Assembly: GCA_023481165.1 (NCBI GenBank)
Contig: JAMCWO010000170.1
Span: 1-32,377, forward strand
From: Planctomycetota bacterium
GTDB taxonomy: Bacteria > Planctomycetota > Phycisphaerae > Sedimentisphaerales > Anaerobacaceae
Length of the DNA: 32,377 bases
Direction: 5' to 3'
In this document: positions 1-9,515 of the stretch, piece by piece
Layout: each line of letters starts with the position of its first letter
How positions within the stretch are numbered: position 1 is the first letter of the stretch
Translations under genes and position numbers: made by a program
Notes under the pieces: model-generated
Database searches by the model: none
Told to the model about the DNA's origin: nothing
Seen by the model: the letters and a program-made list of their open reading frames with translations, nothing else

Positions 1-617
1 CGGACGGGTCCGGCCGCGAGCACCAGGCCCCGCAACGTCATGATGTCGTAGTCCTTCACGATCAGACTGACGGTCTTGCCTTTGACCTGCCGGGTGAGGG
101 TCTGGGCCTGCTTCTTCACCTTTTCGGCCAGGCTCGTGTTCTTCGGCGGCTTGCCGGCGGCGGTGCCACGAAAGGCGCTTTCAAAACCTGCGGCCCGGCC
201 CGCCGCATCGACCGCGATCCGCACGGTGCCCTCGTCGAAATGGTAGACCCCCTGCTTGTCGACTTGCACCTCCCCCACCAGCTTGCCCACCGCTTTCTTC
301 TGGGTCAGATTCGCGGGGTTCGCGACGAGCAGATTCAGATTGTAGGCGAGCGATGCCCGCTGTCGCTCGGACCCCAGCCGGGAACTCAGGACCGTCGGCA
401 GGGCCTGGATCGTCCCCTGGAAGCCGAGCGTGTCGACCACCGTCATGTCGAACGTATAAACGTCCTTGACGCCCAGGGTCGGATTGCCGGCGCTGTCCAC
501 CTGGGTTCGGCTGTTGAACTGGATGTCCAGCTTGCCCTTGATGGTGTTGTTCTGCGCGACCACCGGCAGCGCGATCGCCAGCGTCACCATCGCAACGATC
601 AATAGTACCTTCTTCAT
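1..617 (-). CDS. Secreted hypothetical protein, C-terminus truncated by window edge
   Basis: Read by eye on the minus strand from ATG at 617: MKKVLLIVAMVTLAIALPVVAQNNTIKGKLDIQFNSRTQVDSAGNPTLGVKDVYTFDM..., no stop to position 1; signal peptide; SD-like AGGGAG upstream. Absent from the ORF track because it is open at the edge. Confidence 0.85.
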   Translation of the reverse strand, partial: MKKVLLIVAMVTLAIALPVVAQNNTIKGKLDIQFNSRTQVDSAGNPTLGVKDVYTFDMTVVDTLGFQGTIQALPTVLSSRLGSERQRASLAYNLNLLVANPANLTQKKAVGKLVGEVQVDKQGVYHFDEGTVRIAVDAAGRAAGFESAFRGTAAGKPPKNTSLAEKVKKQAQTLTRQVKGKTVSLIVKDYDIMTLRGLVLAAGPV

Positions 618-894
618 TGGTAATCTCCCTGAATCAAAAACCGTGTTCTTTTCTACTCAGACGTTGTTCTCGCGTTTTTCTTCAAAATTTTTCCGCGCGG
701 TCACGATACCGTCGTCGTGCCGGTAAAGCAACAAAGATCGGGGGAAGACACGGGAAGGGTGTCCCGGCACTGGCGGGGACGTGGGGACGGTGATAGAATC
801 GGCCCCGGTCGAACGAAATGAACGGCTCCGGCCGGTACCGTGTGTCGGAGCCGATAGGCAGGTAACCAGAACGTCGATTGAAGGAGGCATATCC

Positions 895-1842
895 ATGAAC
901 CAAAGTGCCGGACGCCGGGAGTTCCTCAAGTACGCCGCCGCCGTGACCGCGGGCACGGGGCTGCTGACCACCACGGGCCTCAGCCAAGAGGAGCGCAAGA
1001 AAAAGGGGGGCCGCAAGAAGCGCCAAGGCGCTGCGCAAGCCCAGACGGCGGGCCCGGGGGCCAAGCTGCTGAAAGCTCTTCAATTCGGCATGCTGCCCAA
1101 AAGCCTCACCGATACGGAGAAGTTCGCGCTGGCCAAGAAGTGCGGCTTTGAAGGCGTTGAGCTCAATGGTCCGATGGCGGACCTGGCCGCCGCCAAAGAA
1201 CGGGGCGACCTGGCCCGGCAGGCGGGTGTCCCGATTCACAGCATCGTCAACGGTTGGGGCGGGCCGCTCTCCGACCCGAGGCCGGAGAACGTCGAGAAAG
1301 GCATCGCGAGCATGGAGACTTCATTGAAGTGCGCGAAGGCCGTGGGGGCGGACGCGGTGCTGCTGGTGCCGGCGGTCGTCAATGAAGAGGTCGGCTATGG
1401 TGAGGCGTGGGAACGGTCCCAGAAGAATGTCCGCAAGCTGCTGCCGCTGGCCAAGGAACTCCAGGTAATCATCGCCGTCGAGAACGTATGGAACAAGTTT
1501 CTGCTCAGCCCGCTGGAGTTCGCCAAGTACGTCGATGAGTTCGACGATCCCTGGCTCAAAGCGTACATCGACGTCGGCAATATGATCCAGTTCGGCTATG
1601 CGCAAGACTGGCTCCGCACCGTCGGCCAGCGCATCGTGAAGATTCACCTCAAGGACTTCAAGCGTAAGACCAACAGCTTTACGCCGAATCTCCTGGAAGG
1701 CGACGTCAACTGGCCGCAGGTCCGCGTGGCCCTGGAGGAGATCGGCTACCACGGCTATCTGACACCCGAGATTGGCGGCGGCGACGAGGCCTACCTGACC
1801 GACGTCGCCCAACGGATCGACAAGATCATCGCCATGAAATGA
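895..1842 (+). CDS. Sugar phosphate isomerase/epimerase family (AP endonuclease family 2-like TIM barrel), Tat-exported
   Basis: ORF 781..1842; start revised to ATG 895 preceded by AAGGAGG. N-terminus GRREFLKYAAAVTAGTG is Tat-like; body contains AVENVWNKFLLSPLEF, YIDVGNMIQFG and VKIHLKDFK, typical of the family. Confidence 0.87.
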   Translation: MNQSAGRREFLKYAAAVTAGTGLLTTTGLSQEERKKKGGRKKRQGAAQAQTAGPGAKLLKALQFGMLPKSLTDTEKFALAKKCGFEGVELNGPMADLAAAKERGDLARQAGVPIHSIVNGWGGPLSDPRPENVEKGIASMETSLKCAKAVGADAVLLVPAVVNEEVGYGEAWERSQKNVRKLLPLAKELQVIIAVENVWNKFLLSPLEFAKYVDEFDDPWLKAYIDVGNMIQFGYAQDWLRTVGQRIVKIHLKDFKRKTNSFTPNLLEGDVNWPQVRVALEEIGYHGYLTPEIGGGDEAYLTDVAQRIDKIIAMK

Positions 1843-1915
1843 CGCAAGGTAACCGGGATCTCCAGCACGAAACATGGCGCTGTCGATCCCGAGACCCTCG
1901 GCTATGATGCCATGG

Positions 1916-1953
1916 AACGGGCCACCGGTGAGCCGATGCACCGGTGGCCCGTT
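1916..1953. terminator. Bidirectional intrinsic-terminator-like hairpin
   Basis: Perfect 15-bp inverted repeat AACGGGCCACCGGTG (1916-1930) / CACCGGTGGCCCGTT (1939-1953) with an 8-nt loop, between convergent genes. Confidence 0.75.
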
Positions 1954-1976
1954 GGTTCCACCCGGCGAAGGGACGT

Positions 1977-2426
1977 TCATCCTTTAACGGCGACCTTCAC
2001 CGCCTTGCTCTTCTCGGCTTTCGGCAGCGTGACCGACAGAACACCGTCTTTGCAGACAGCCTCGATCTTCTTCTCATCGACCTCGGTCGGCAGGGCCACC
2101 TCACGATGGAAGGAGCCGTACGTACTTTCGATATGATAGAAGCCGTCATTCTGGTCTTCTTTGGCTTCTTTCTTCTCCCCGCTGATCGTCAGCGTGTTGC
2201 CGTAGACAGAGATCTCGATCTCTTCGGGCTTGATGCCGGGGACTTCCGCCCGGACCAGGATCGCATCCTCTTTCTCGGCGACATCGATCGCCGGCCAGGC
2301 TCTGTGCCCCAAGAACTCCAGCGGCCGCTCCAGACCTCGGAAAAAGCCGTCAAACCAGTCATCCACCCCGCTGCGCAGGGCCGCCAACTCGCTCGGATTT
2401 CTTCTTCTCCAAGTTACGATTGCCAT
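1977..2426 (-). CDS. Hsp20/alpha-crystallin family small heat shock protein
   Basis: 149 aa; AWPAIDVAEKEDAILVRAEVPGIKPEEIEISVYGNTLTISGEKK...GSFHREVALPTEVD...GVLSVTLPK is a classic alpha-crystallin domain. Confidence 0.97.
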   Translation of the reverse strand: MAIVTWRRRNPSELAALRSGVDDWFDGFFRGLERPLEFLGHRAWPAIDVAEKEDAILVRAEVPGIKPEEIEISVYGNTLTISGEKKEAKEDQNDGFYHIESTYGSFHREVALPTEVDEKKIEAVCKDGVLSVTLPKAEKSKAVKVAVKG

Positions 2427-2648
2427 AACCTAAACCCCCTTTCAACCAAGTACGACTTTCAATTCCAACCGCTTTGACCATTCGCACTTTCACTGAAAGG
2501 AGGAGCAAACGCCGTGCCAGACTTGCGGAACCGTGAATTGCCTCAATCTGAGGGAGAAAAAGCCGCTCTGATCGGACGCAAAGGCGGTTTGGGGTGTCAA
2601 AATGGCACTTTTCCGGAATCCACCGGGTGCAATGGTGACATGGCGCAG

Positions 2649-2676
2649 TTGTTATGTGGACAAACCCCGGTATAAT
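2649..2676 (+). promoter_or_regulatory. Putative sigma70-type promoter
   Basis: TTGTTA (2649-2654), 16-nt spacer, TATAAT (2671-2676), upstream of the 2791 CDS. Confidence 0.5.
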
Positions 2677-2790
2677 AGATGAGTCCGGCGCTCATGGGTA
2701 TCAGTACTCGAACCGGAGGATATCTGACGATAGCGCAGCGAGCCGCGCAGCCAACCAAGGTGCGGTAATCCGCAAAGGAAAAGAGTCGCT

Positions 2791-3552
2791 ATGGTGACCA
2801 ACACCCACACAGTTCCACGGCTGGACAACATCCGCGAACCGATTCGGGAGCCCCTGCGACTCCTGGTGGCGCGGCTCCAGGCGGGCTTGGGAGACAACCT
2901 CAAAAGCGTCAGTGTCGTCGGCAGCAGTCTGACGCAGGACTACGAGCCCAAGACCAGCGACATCAACACGGTGGTCCTGTTGGAGGCCTACGATATCCCG
3001 GCGCTCAATGCCGTGGCGGTGCTCGCGCCGCTTCTGAGCCGGTACAAGATCTCGCCGCCCCTGCTGGTGACGCCCTTCTACATGGACCGGTCCCGCGATG
3101 TCTTCGGGGTGGAGTTCCTCGATTTCCAACTGGTCCATGAAACTATTCTGGGCGACGACCCGTTCGCTCCCCTGCAATTTGCTAAAGAGGACATTCGCCT
3201 CCAGTGCGAGCGCGAGCTCAAGGCGATGCTGGTCCGGCTGCGCCAAGGCTACATTGCGGCGGGCGCCGACCGGCGCATGACCCGGGATATCCTGATCTCC
3301 ACGGCCAAGGGCCTGACGCCCCTGCTGCGGGCGATGCTCTGGCTGACCGATGCCGATCGGCCGAAGACGATGGATTCGACCCTGCGCCGGGCGGCCGGTG
3401 AATTCGAGGTCGACCTGGGGGCCGTTCTGGCCGCCTACCACTGGCGGCACGAGAAGCCGCGTTTGACCGATGCGGAGATCGAGAGCGCCTTCGTGGCCGT
3501 GCTCGACGCCGTGGATCGCCTGACAACCATCGTGGATGGACTAGAGTTGTAG
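2791..3552 (+). CDS. Nucleotidyltransferase-domain-like hypothetical protein
   Basis: 253 aa; VVGSSLTQDYEPKTSDINTVVLLE resembles the GS...SDxD motif of polymerase-beta-like NTases; SD AAAGGAAAAGAG upstream. Confidence 0.65.
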   Translation: MVTNTHTVPRLDNIREPIREPLRLLVARLQAGLGDNLKSVSVVGSSLTQDYEPKTSDINTVVLLEAYDIPALNAVAVLAPLLSRYKISPPLLVTPFYMDRSRDVFGVEFLDFQLVHETILGDDPFAPLQFAKEDIRLQCERELKAMLVRLRQGYIAAGADRRMTRDILISTAKGLTPLLRAMLWLTDADRPKTMDSTLRRAAGEFEVDLGAVLAAYHWRHEKPRLTDAEIESAFVAVLDAVDRLTTIVDGLEL

Positions 3553-3554
3553 GC

Positions 3555-4412
3555 ATGCGCAAGAGTCTGCCAGTCCTGCTCGCAAGCCTAGTCCTGCCGG
3601 TGCTCGGCGCCAAGCAGTTCGCGCGTCCCGATCTACCGATGCCGCAAGAGTACGTGGATGACCTCGCTCATGTGATCAACGCCGAGCAGACGCGCGCCCT
3701 CAACGGCATCCTCCAGGAGCTGGAGCAAAAGACCGGCGTGCAGTACATCATCCTGACTGTCGATTCGACGAGCGGCCTGCCGATGGAGCAATTCTCGATC
3801 GAGTTGCTGGACAAATGGAAGCTCGGCCAGAAGGGCAAGGACAATGGTCTTCTGTTCACACTGGCCCTCAAGGACCGGGCCTACCGCTTCGAAGTGGGCT
3901 ATGGGCTCGAAGGCATCATTACAGACCAGTTCGCCGGGCAGGTCGGACGCGATGTGCTGGTACCCTATCTCCGGAAGGGCGAGTACAGCCAGGGCATCTA
4001 CGAGGCGAACCTCCGAATCATCCGGCGGCTCACGGACTCCTACAAGGTGGAGTTGACCGGCATGCCGACGCTTCCGCGTTCGGTCGCCAATCCGGGCCTG
4101 GCTTACGAAGGCCGAGGTCAGGGACTATGCTGCGGCTGCCCGTGCTGCGGTTTCCTGCTGTTTCTGTTTCTGATTATGCTCCTGTTCGGAGGTATGCGCC
4201 GGGGCCGGATCTGGCCGTGGTTACTTTTGCCCTTCCTGTTTCGCGGGTTCAGCGGCCGGGGCGGTCACGGTCGCAGCGGCTCCTATGGCGGCGGACCCTT
4301 TGGCGGCGGCTTCGGCGGGTTCGGCGGCGGCATGCGCGGCGGCGGCTTCGGCCATTTCGGGGGCGGGGGCGGCGGCCGGTTCGGCGGGGGCGGCGCCGGT
4401 GGGCATTGGTAG
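3555..4412 (+). CDS. TPM domain protein (YgcG-like) with Gly-rich C-terminal tail
   Basis: YVDDLAHVINAEQTRALNGILQELEQKTGVQYIILTVDS...GKDNGLLFTLALKDRAYRFEVGYGLEGIITD, TM segment, then GGGFGGFGGG tail. Confidence 0.92.
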   Translation: MRKSLPVLLASLVLPVLGAKQFARPDLPMPQEYVDDLAHVINAEQTRALNGILQELEQKTGVQYIILTVDSTSGLPMEQFSIELLDKWKLGQKGKDNGLLFTLALKDRAYRFEVGYGLEGIITDQFAGQVGRDVLVPYLRKGEYSQGIYEANLRIIRRLTDSYKVELTGMPTLPRSVANPGLAYEGRGQGLCCGCPCCGFLLFLFLIMLLFGGMRRGRIWPWLLLPFLFRGFSGRGGHGRSGSYGGGPFGGGFGGFGGGMRGGGFGHFGGGGGGRFGGGGAGGHW

Positions 4413-4430
4413 AGATCAGGGAGATCCCGT

Positions 4431-5105
4431 ATGATCAAGGCAAGACAAGAGGCGCGAAGCTCCGCTCACACGGCACTGCTTTCCCTGGTGATCATTGCGA
4501 TCGCCGTCCTGATCGTGCTCGGCCTGGCGTTCGTGGCGTTCTACATTCCCGGTTACAATCGGGCGATCCAGCTCGACCAGGCGGCCAACCAGGCCTGGGC
4601 CGATGTGGATGCACAGCTTCAACGCCGGCTCGATCTGATCCCGAACCTCGTCGCCACGGTGCAGGGCTACGCGACGCACGAGAAAGAGATCTTCGAGAAT
4701 ATCGCCCAAGCCCGCACGAGGTACTTCCAGGCCGACAATATCGCCGGAAAGATCCAAGCCTCGAATGAACTGACTGGGCTGCTCTCCCGGTTGCTGGTGC
4801 TGCAGGAGCAGTATCCGCAGCTCAAGGCCAACCAGAACTTCCTCTCGCTGCAGGACCAACTCGAAGGGACGGAGAACCGCATCGCGGTCGCCCGCACGCG
4901 CTACAACCAGGCGGTCAATGCGCTGAACACCTACATCAACAGCTATTTTGGCTCGTTCTTTGCCCGCAGAGCCGGCGTTCGCCCCAAGCCTTATTTCGAG
5001 ACCACCGAGGCGGCCCGCACCGCCCCACCGAAGGTGGACTTCTCGCAGAAACCCGCTCCGCCGCCGGCCCCCGCCCCGACCACACCGCTGCCCGGCCGTC
5101 CGTAG
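4431..5105 (+). CDS. LemA family protein
   Basis: N-terminal TM; NQAWADVDAQLQRRLDLIPNLVATVQGYATHEKEIFENIAQARTRY is the LemA signature; directly follows the TPM gene. Confidence 0.95.
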   Translation: MIKARQEARSSAHTALLSLVIIAIAVLIVLGLAFVAFYIPGYNRAIQLDQAANQAWADVDAQLQRRLDLIPNLVATVQGYATHEKEIFENIAQARTRYFQADNIAGKIQASNELTGLLSRLLVLQEQYPQLKANQNFLSLQDQLEGTENRIAVARTRYNQAVNALNTYINSYFGSFFARRAGVRPKPYFETTEAARTAPPKVDFSQKPAPPPAPAPTTPLPGRP

Positions 5106-5141
5106 CCGCGTGCCGTTTCGGGCCGTGTGGAGAACGGCGAT

Positions 5142-5504
5142 ATGGACAACGTGGATCTGCATTACCTGTTCGTGTGTGCGGCCAATCGCAACCGCAGCCC
5201 GACAGCCGCGGCGGTCTTTCGTACTCTGGCGGCACAGGCGGGTTTTGCGGTCGAGGTTGACTCGGCGGGAATATCGCCGTTTTCCGAACGGCCGGTGACA
5301 AAAGAGCTGGCCGACCGCGCCGATCTGATCTTCGTCATGGAAGACTACATGGCGCGAGAATTGGAGATCGCGTTCGGCCAGGACCCGGCGAAGATCGTTT
5401 GTCTCGACATCCCGGACGTGTACTACCGCGATGACCCCCTCTTGGTACACCTCCTGAAAGAGACCCTCGCCCCCTTCGTGCCCCGGGAGCGAGCTGTGAA
5501 ATAG
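5142..5504 (+). CDS. Low-molecular-weight protein-tyrosine-phosphatase-like (COG4551-like)
   Basis: LFVCAANRNRSPTAAAVF fits the CX5R(S) P-loop; DLIFVMEDYMARELE and CLDIPDVYYRDDP resemble this family. Start 5142 preferred over 5127. Confidence 0.82.
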   Translation: MDNVDLHYLFVCAANRNRSPTAAAVFRTLAAQAGFAVEVDSAGISPFSERPVTKELADRADLIFVMEDYMARELEIAFGQDPAKIVCLDIPDVYYRDDPLLVHLLKETLAPFVPRERAVK

Positions 5505-5712
5505 CCCTCCTGTCCCGCAGGATCAGTCGGGCCGCGTGCGGCGGAGTCTGGTGGTGTCTATCCATCCCCTGTGCCGATCAAATACGAGGCCGGCCGGAGG
5601 CACCTGATATATGGTACCCGGACGAATTCGGAAAACAGGTGAAAGGTGGTCTCGGAGTTTTCTTGCGGCAGGAGGTTGACTTGGCCGCCCGCCTCAGGAC
5701 ACTATGGTCCCT

Positions 5713-6192
5713 ATGACCAGCACTAAAGGCAAAACACCGCGTGAGAGTGCCGTCGAGACACGGTACCTGGTAATGCCGCAGCAGGCGAACCCCCAGGGAA
5801 CCGCCTTCGGCGGCGCCATCGTCAGTTGGATCGACATGGTGGCGGCGATGGCGGGCCAGCGCCATTGCGGCTGCGAAGTCGTCACGGCCCAGATCGACAC
5901 GCTCATCTTCCGGCATCCCGTCCATATCGGCGATCAGGTCATCTTGCGGGCCGCCGTCAACTATGTCGGCCACTCGTCCATGGAGGTCGGCGTCCAGGTG
6001 ATCCGCGAGGACCCCTACACCGGCGAGCAGACCCTGGCCACGACCGCTCACCTGACTCTGGTCGCCCTGGGCAAAGATCAGAAGCCCACGGCGGTGCCCC
6101 CGCTGCTGCCCGAGACGCCGGAGGAGAAACGCCGGTACGAAGCCGCCAAGCTCCGCGTCCAGGAACGAAAGGAACGACTCAAAACCCTGTAA
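5713..6192 (+). CDS. Acyl-CoA thioesterase, hotdog fold
   Basis: YLVMPQQANPQGTAFGGAIVSWIDMVAAMAGQRHCG...VTAQIDTLIFRHPVHIGDQVILRAAVNYVGHSSMEVGVQV matches YciA-type thioesterases. Start 5704 or 5713. Confidence 0.92.
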   Translation: MTSTKGKTPRESAVETRYLVMPQQANPQGTAFGGAIVSWIDMVAAMAGQRHCGCEVVTAQIDTLIFRHPVHIGDQVILRAAVNYVGHSSMEVGVQVIREDPYTGEQTLATTAHLTLVALGKDQKPTAVPPLLPETPEEKRRYEAAKLRVQERKERLKTL

Positions 6193-6234
6193 GAGGAACA
6201 GGCGCAGATCCGGAACAAATCCGAAGGACGGCGC

Positions 6235-7389
6235 TTAAGAACGGGAGTTGGTCCTCTTGGTCTTGTAGGTGATCAGCGGCTTGAGCGTGGCCACGATGCG
6301 AATCAGCCCCGCCTCCACCATGTCATTGACCACAACATCAATATTCTTGTAGGCCTGCGGAGCCTCTTCGTAAAGCAGCTCTTTGTCTTCGCAGATGACG
6401 GCGTTGCCGATCTCGGTTCGTACCAGAGAATCCGCCCGATACTTATCCTTGAGGCGAGCCCGGGCGGACTGGCGGTTCCAGCGTCGGCCGGCGCCGTGCG
6501 CCAGGGACCAGGCGTTCTCCCGCTGCGGGCCGGTGGGAAGCACGAGGTAGCTGAGCGATCCGCGTGTCCCGGGGATCACGATCGGTCCCGCATCCGCCGG
6601 CGCTGCGCCCTTGCGATGGAGCCAACCGGACTGACCCTCATATTCCACGGCCGTGATGCTGTTGTGGCAGTTGTCCAGTACCCTTTCGCCGGTGCAGTGG
6701 AGTTGCTCCGCCATTCGCCGGGCGATCAAGGCCCGATTCGCCACCGCCCACTGCCGGGCGCGCTCCTGCCCGCGCCGATAGAGAGCAGCCTCTTCCGTAC
6801 CGGCCGACAACCCGTCCGCCCCGCGTTGGTCCAGATGGCTTTGCAGCAGCAACTCTCCCAGCCCGCGCGAGCCGCTATGTACCAGAATCACCAACGCTCG
6901 TTCCTGTAAATGCAGATCGGTAAATGCTGCTTCTTCATGGACCTCCTGCCAGTCCTGCACTTCCGCGAAATGGTTGCCGCCGCCGATAGTCCCCAGGCCG
7001 GCGTCCGCCTCCGTCGGCTCGATACCATACTGCCTCAGCCAGTCTGCCGGATCGCCATCCCAGGGGCTCTCCAGATCGCGGAGCGTCTTGACGCACCGAT
7101 CCTGCCTGAATTTCTGCCGCGGCAGATTGGTTTGCCACAGGCTCATTCCGCACCCGACATCATTGCCGACCAACTGGGGATAGAATAGGCCCGCCGTGAC
7201 AAAGGCGGCTCCTACCGGATGGCCCCGGCCCGGATGCAGATCCGGCAGCCCCACGGCCAGCCGCACACCCGGCAGCGCCGCCGTTTTACGCAACTGGCTG
7301 ACCGCCTCGCCTTCGATCCAGTTCTTCCGGGACGCCAGCAAGCGCACCCTGCCGTCACCCGTCAATGCAGCGAAACAGGGATTGTCCAA
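6235..7389 (-). CDS. RtcB-family RNA ligase (RtcB2/release-factor-H-associated type)
   Basis: VGNDVGCGMSL, IGGGNHFAEVQ, ILVHSGSRGLG, LHRKGAAPAD, IPGTRGSLSYLV and SLAHGAGRRWNR; metal-binding Cys/His and catalytic HGAGR present; 384 aa, shorter than canonical RtcB. Confidence 0.93.
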   Translation of the reverse strand: MDNPCFAALTGDGRVRLLASRKNWIEGEAVSQLRKTAALPGVRLAVGLPDLHPGRGHPVGAAFVTAGLFYPQLVGNDVGCGMSLWQTNLPRQKFRQDRCVKTLRDLESPWDGDPADWLRQYGIEPTEADAGLGTIGGGNHFAEVQDWQEVHEEAAFTDLHLQERALVILVHSGSRGLGELLLQSHLDQRGADGLSAGTEEAALYRRGQERARQWAVANRALIARRMAEQLHCTGERVLDNCHNSITAVEYEGQSGWLHRKGAAPADAGPIVIPGTRGSLSYLVLPTGPQRENAWSLAHGAGRRWNRQSARARLKDKYRADSLVRTEIGNAVICEDKELLYEEAPQAYKNIDVVVNDMVEAGLIRIVATLKPLITYKTKRTNSRS

Positions 7390-7506
7390 CGAGCGTATCC
7401 TCTTCTGTGATCATGTGCACGATGGTTCAGATGCTGTCCACCATCGGCGGCGGGCCGTGCAGACGGCCGGGTGGATCATCTCTGGTCGGCGCGCCGCCCC
7501 CCTGCT

Positions 7507-7776
7507 TTAGTGCAGGTCGGAGTCCTGGACCAGTTCGTACATACCAGACCCGGCGCGGCGCAGCTTGCCTTGTTCGACGAGCTTCTCCCAGACCTCACGG
7601 GGGTATTGATTCGGCGGCTGAATGGCTACGATCCCGGAGTCGCGTCCGCCGCTGAGCGGGCCGCCGCCGATGGTGGACTCCTCATCGAGACGCGTCAGCT
7701 TGAGACGTTTCTTGAAGGCTTTTAGCGCCTGCTTGAGATACTGCGGCGTGAACGGTTCGGGTACAGTATCGCTCAT
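7507..7776 (-). CDS. Small conserved-looking hypothetical protein (~89 aa)
   Basis: MSDTVPEPFTPQYLKQALKAFKKRLKLTRLDEESTIGGGPLSGGRDSGIVAIQPPNQYPREVWEKLVEQGKLRRAGSGMYELVQDSDLH; balanced composition; TCAGGAGTGAT before ATG 7776. Confidence 0.7.
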   Translation of the reverse strand: MSDTVPEPFTPQYLKQALKAFKKRLKLTRLDEESTIGGGPLSGGRDSGIVAIQPPNQYPREVWEKLVEQGKLRRAGSGMYELVQDSDLH

Positions 7777-7853
7777 CGTATCACTCCTGACGACCACCCA
7801 TCGTCGCGCACAGTGCCACACGACGCCGGCGCCCGTGAAAGCGCGCGGTCGAC

Positions 7854-9365
7854 TCAGCGGCCGCGCCGGCCCCCGCGCGTGCCCTGTTGCATTTGTTGCT
7901 GCGTCCCCTGCATACCGCCGCGGCCCGTCGGCATACCGCCCGGCCCGTAGCGCTCCTGGAGCTTCTGCTGCCGCGCCTCATCTTCCTGCCACTTCTTCGT
8001 GATCTTCTGGACGCGCTCCGCATGGATCATCATCAGGCCGCTGACGGCGGCCGCGGTCTTCTTCGCCTGCTCCTCGGTCGCCACCTGCCGCAGGTCGTCC
8101 AGATCTAACACGTTCATCTGGTGTACGGCTTCCAGGAGCGACTTCTTATCCTCGGGTTTGGCGTTGAGCCACGCCTGAGCCAGGCTTTGTGTCTCCTGGT
8201 CCAGCACGGGCTGGTTCGCGTCGGCGATTGCCGGCCGCCGCTGCGGCGTGCGTGCGCCGGGACCGCCGTACGGACCGGCCGTCTGCGAGTAGCCGCTGCC
8301 ACCAGCCCGCACGCGCCCGCCGCGCATACTGGACCGACCGGTGCCCATCTGCCCGGAGTCACGGCCGGTCGCCATGCTGGTTCGTCGCTGCTCCCGCAGT
8401 TGCCCGTTGATCGCATCGGTCCGCTTCTTGCGCTTGGCGGTTAATTCGTCGATCGCCTTCGCCGTCTTCGCCGCCTTGTCCGCCGCCGCAATCGGCTTGA
8501 GGAACGCCAGTTCATCCTGAAGCTGGCGCTCGCTCCCACTCAAGAGCAGCATGCGATTGTCCGACCGGCGCTGGGCCCAGCCCTGCACCTCGGGCTCGGC
8601 TTTGTCGTCCACCGCCTTGAGAGCCTCGGCCAAACCTTCGAACGACTTCAGTTCTGCGCGGATCGCATTCGGGTCCACTTCAACGGCGGCGCGCGCCGGC
8701 GCCGCGGGAGCGGCTCCGGGGCTTTGCGGCCCTCCCTGGTTGCCGGCCATAGCATAGTCCCCGTAGAGAGAGTCCCGGGTGACCGGCTCCTTGGCACCCT
8801 TCTTGCGGAGCAGGTCGGCGATCTCCGGCTGGTTTCGCTGCATGGCCAGAGTCAGGGGCGTCTGACCGGTCTTGTCCGTGCCGTTGACGTCGACCCCCTT
8901 CTCGATCAACAGCGACGCGAGATCTTTCTGGCCCAGTTGAATCGCGGCATGCAAAGCCGTTCGGTCGTAGCTGTCCTTGGCCTTCACGTCCGCCCCCTTG
9001 GCGATCAGTGCCTCGGCAATAGCTGCCTCACCCATGCTCGCGGCGACAATCAGGGGGGTCCTGCCCTCGCGGTCCTTCGCGTTGAGATCTGCCTTTCCCG
9101 ATTCGATGATCGCGATCGCGGCCTCGGGATGATGTCCCTCAATGGCGCGCTTCAGCGGCGTATACCCATATTGGTCCGCCTTGTTGAAATCCGCGCCCTT
9201 GGCGATGTGCAGCTTGATCTGCTCCACGTCGCCGTCGATGGCCGCTTGCTGTACCGTCTTCGTAATGCCGCCCTGATTTGGTCCGCTCTGATTCGCCCCG
9301 ATGGCCCTGATGTTCCCTGTCAGCCCGACCAACGCACTGAGCAGAAGCACCGTTGACTTTCTCAC
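7854..9365 (-). CDS. Secreted ankyrin-repeat protein with Gly/Gln/Arg-rich tail
   Basis: Signal peptide followed by ankyrin repeats (NKADQYGYTPLKRAIEGHHPEAAIAI, NAKDREGRTPLIVAASMGEAAIAEALIAKGADV, KAKDSYDRTALHAAIQLGQKDLASLLIEKGVDV, ...). Confidence 0.93.
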   Translation of the reverse strand: MRKSTVLLLSALVGLTGNIRAIGANQSGPNQGGITKTVQQAAIDGDVEQIKLHIAKGADFNKADQYGYTPLKRAIEGHHPEAAIAIIESGKADLNAKDREGRTPLIVAASMGEAAIAEALIAKGADVKAKDSYDRTALHAAIQLGQKDLASLLIEKGVDVNGTDKTGQTPLTLAMQRNQPEIADLLRKKGAKEPVTRDSLYGDYAMAGNQGGPQSPGAAPAAPARAAVEVDPNAIRAELKSFEGLAEALKAVDDKAEPEVQGWAQRRSDNRMLLLSGSERQLQDELAFLKPIAAADKAAKTAKAIDELTAKRKKRTDAINGQLREQRRTSMATGRDSGQMGTGRSSMRGGRVRAGGSGYSQTAGPYGGPGARTPQRRPAIADANQPVLDQETQSLAQAWLNAKPEDKKSLLEAVHQMNVLDLDDLRQVATEEQAKKTAAAVSGLMMIHAERVQKITKKWQEDEARQQKLQERYGPGGMPTGRGGMQGTQQQMQQGTRGGRRGR

Positions 9366-9515
9366 AGGAACGCCCTTTTCAATGTTGTTATCCTCGTTCT
9401 TACCGCTCTATGCCACGTGCGATCCGCAGGCACGGCCACCCTACCATTATACACCTTACAGTTTTCCCCAAGAGCAGAAATCGCGTCAACCAGCATTTTC
9501 GGAAGTCAGCCAGAC

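Noticed and set aside
2427-2560. CIRCE-type heat-shock operator upstream of hsp20
   Set aside because: No TTAGCACTC-N9-GAGTGCTAA-like inverted repeat found.
3815-4768. 317-aa + ORF overlapping TPM and LemA genes
   Set aside because: Arg/Gly/Pro-rich frame-shifted translation of the TPM gene.
4416-5450. 344-aa minus-strand ORF across lemA and the phosphatase gene
   Set aside because: Spans two convincing sense genes and has no domain-like content.
5676-5713. Third leaderless promoter at the thioesterase gene (TTGACT-N18-CACTAT)
   Set aside because: -10 matches consensus at only 3/6 and the start codon is ambiguous (5704 or 5713).
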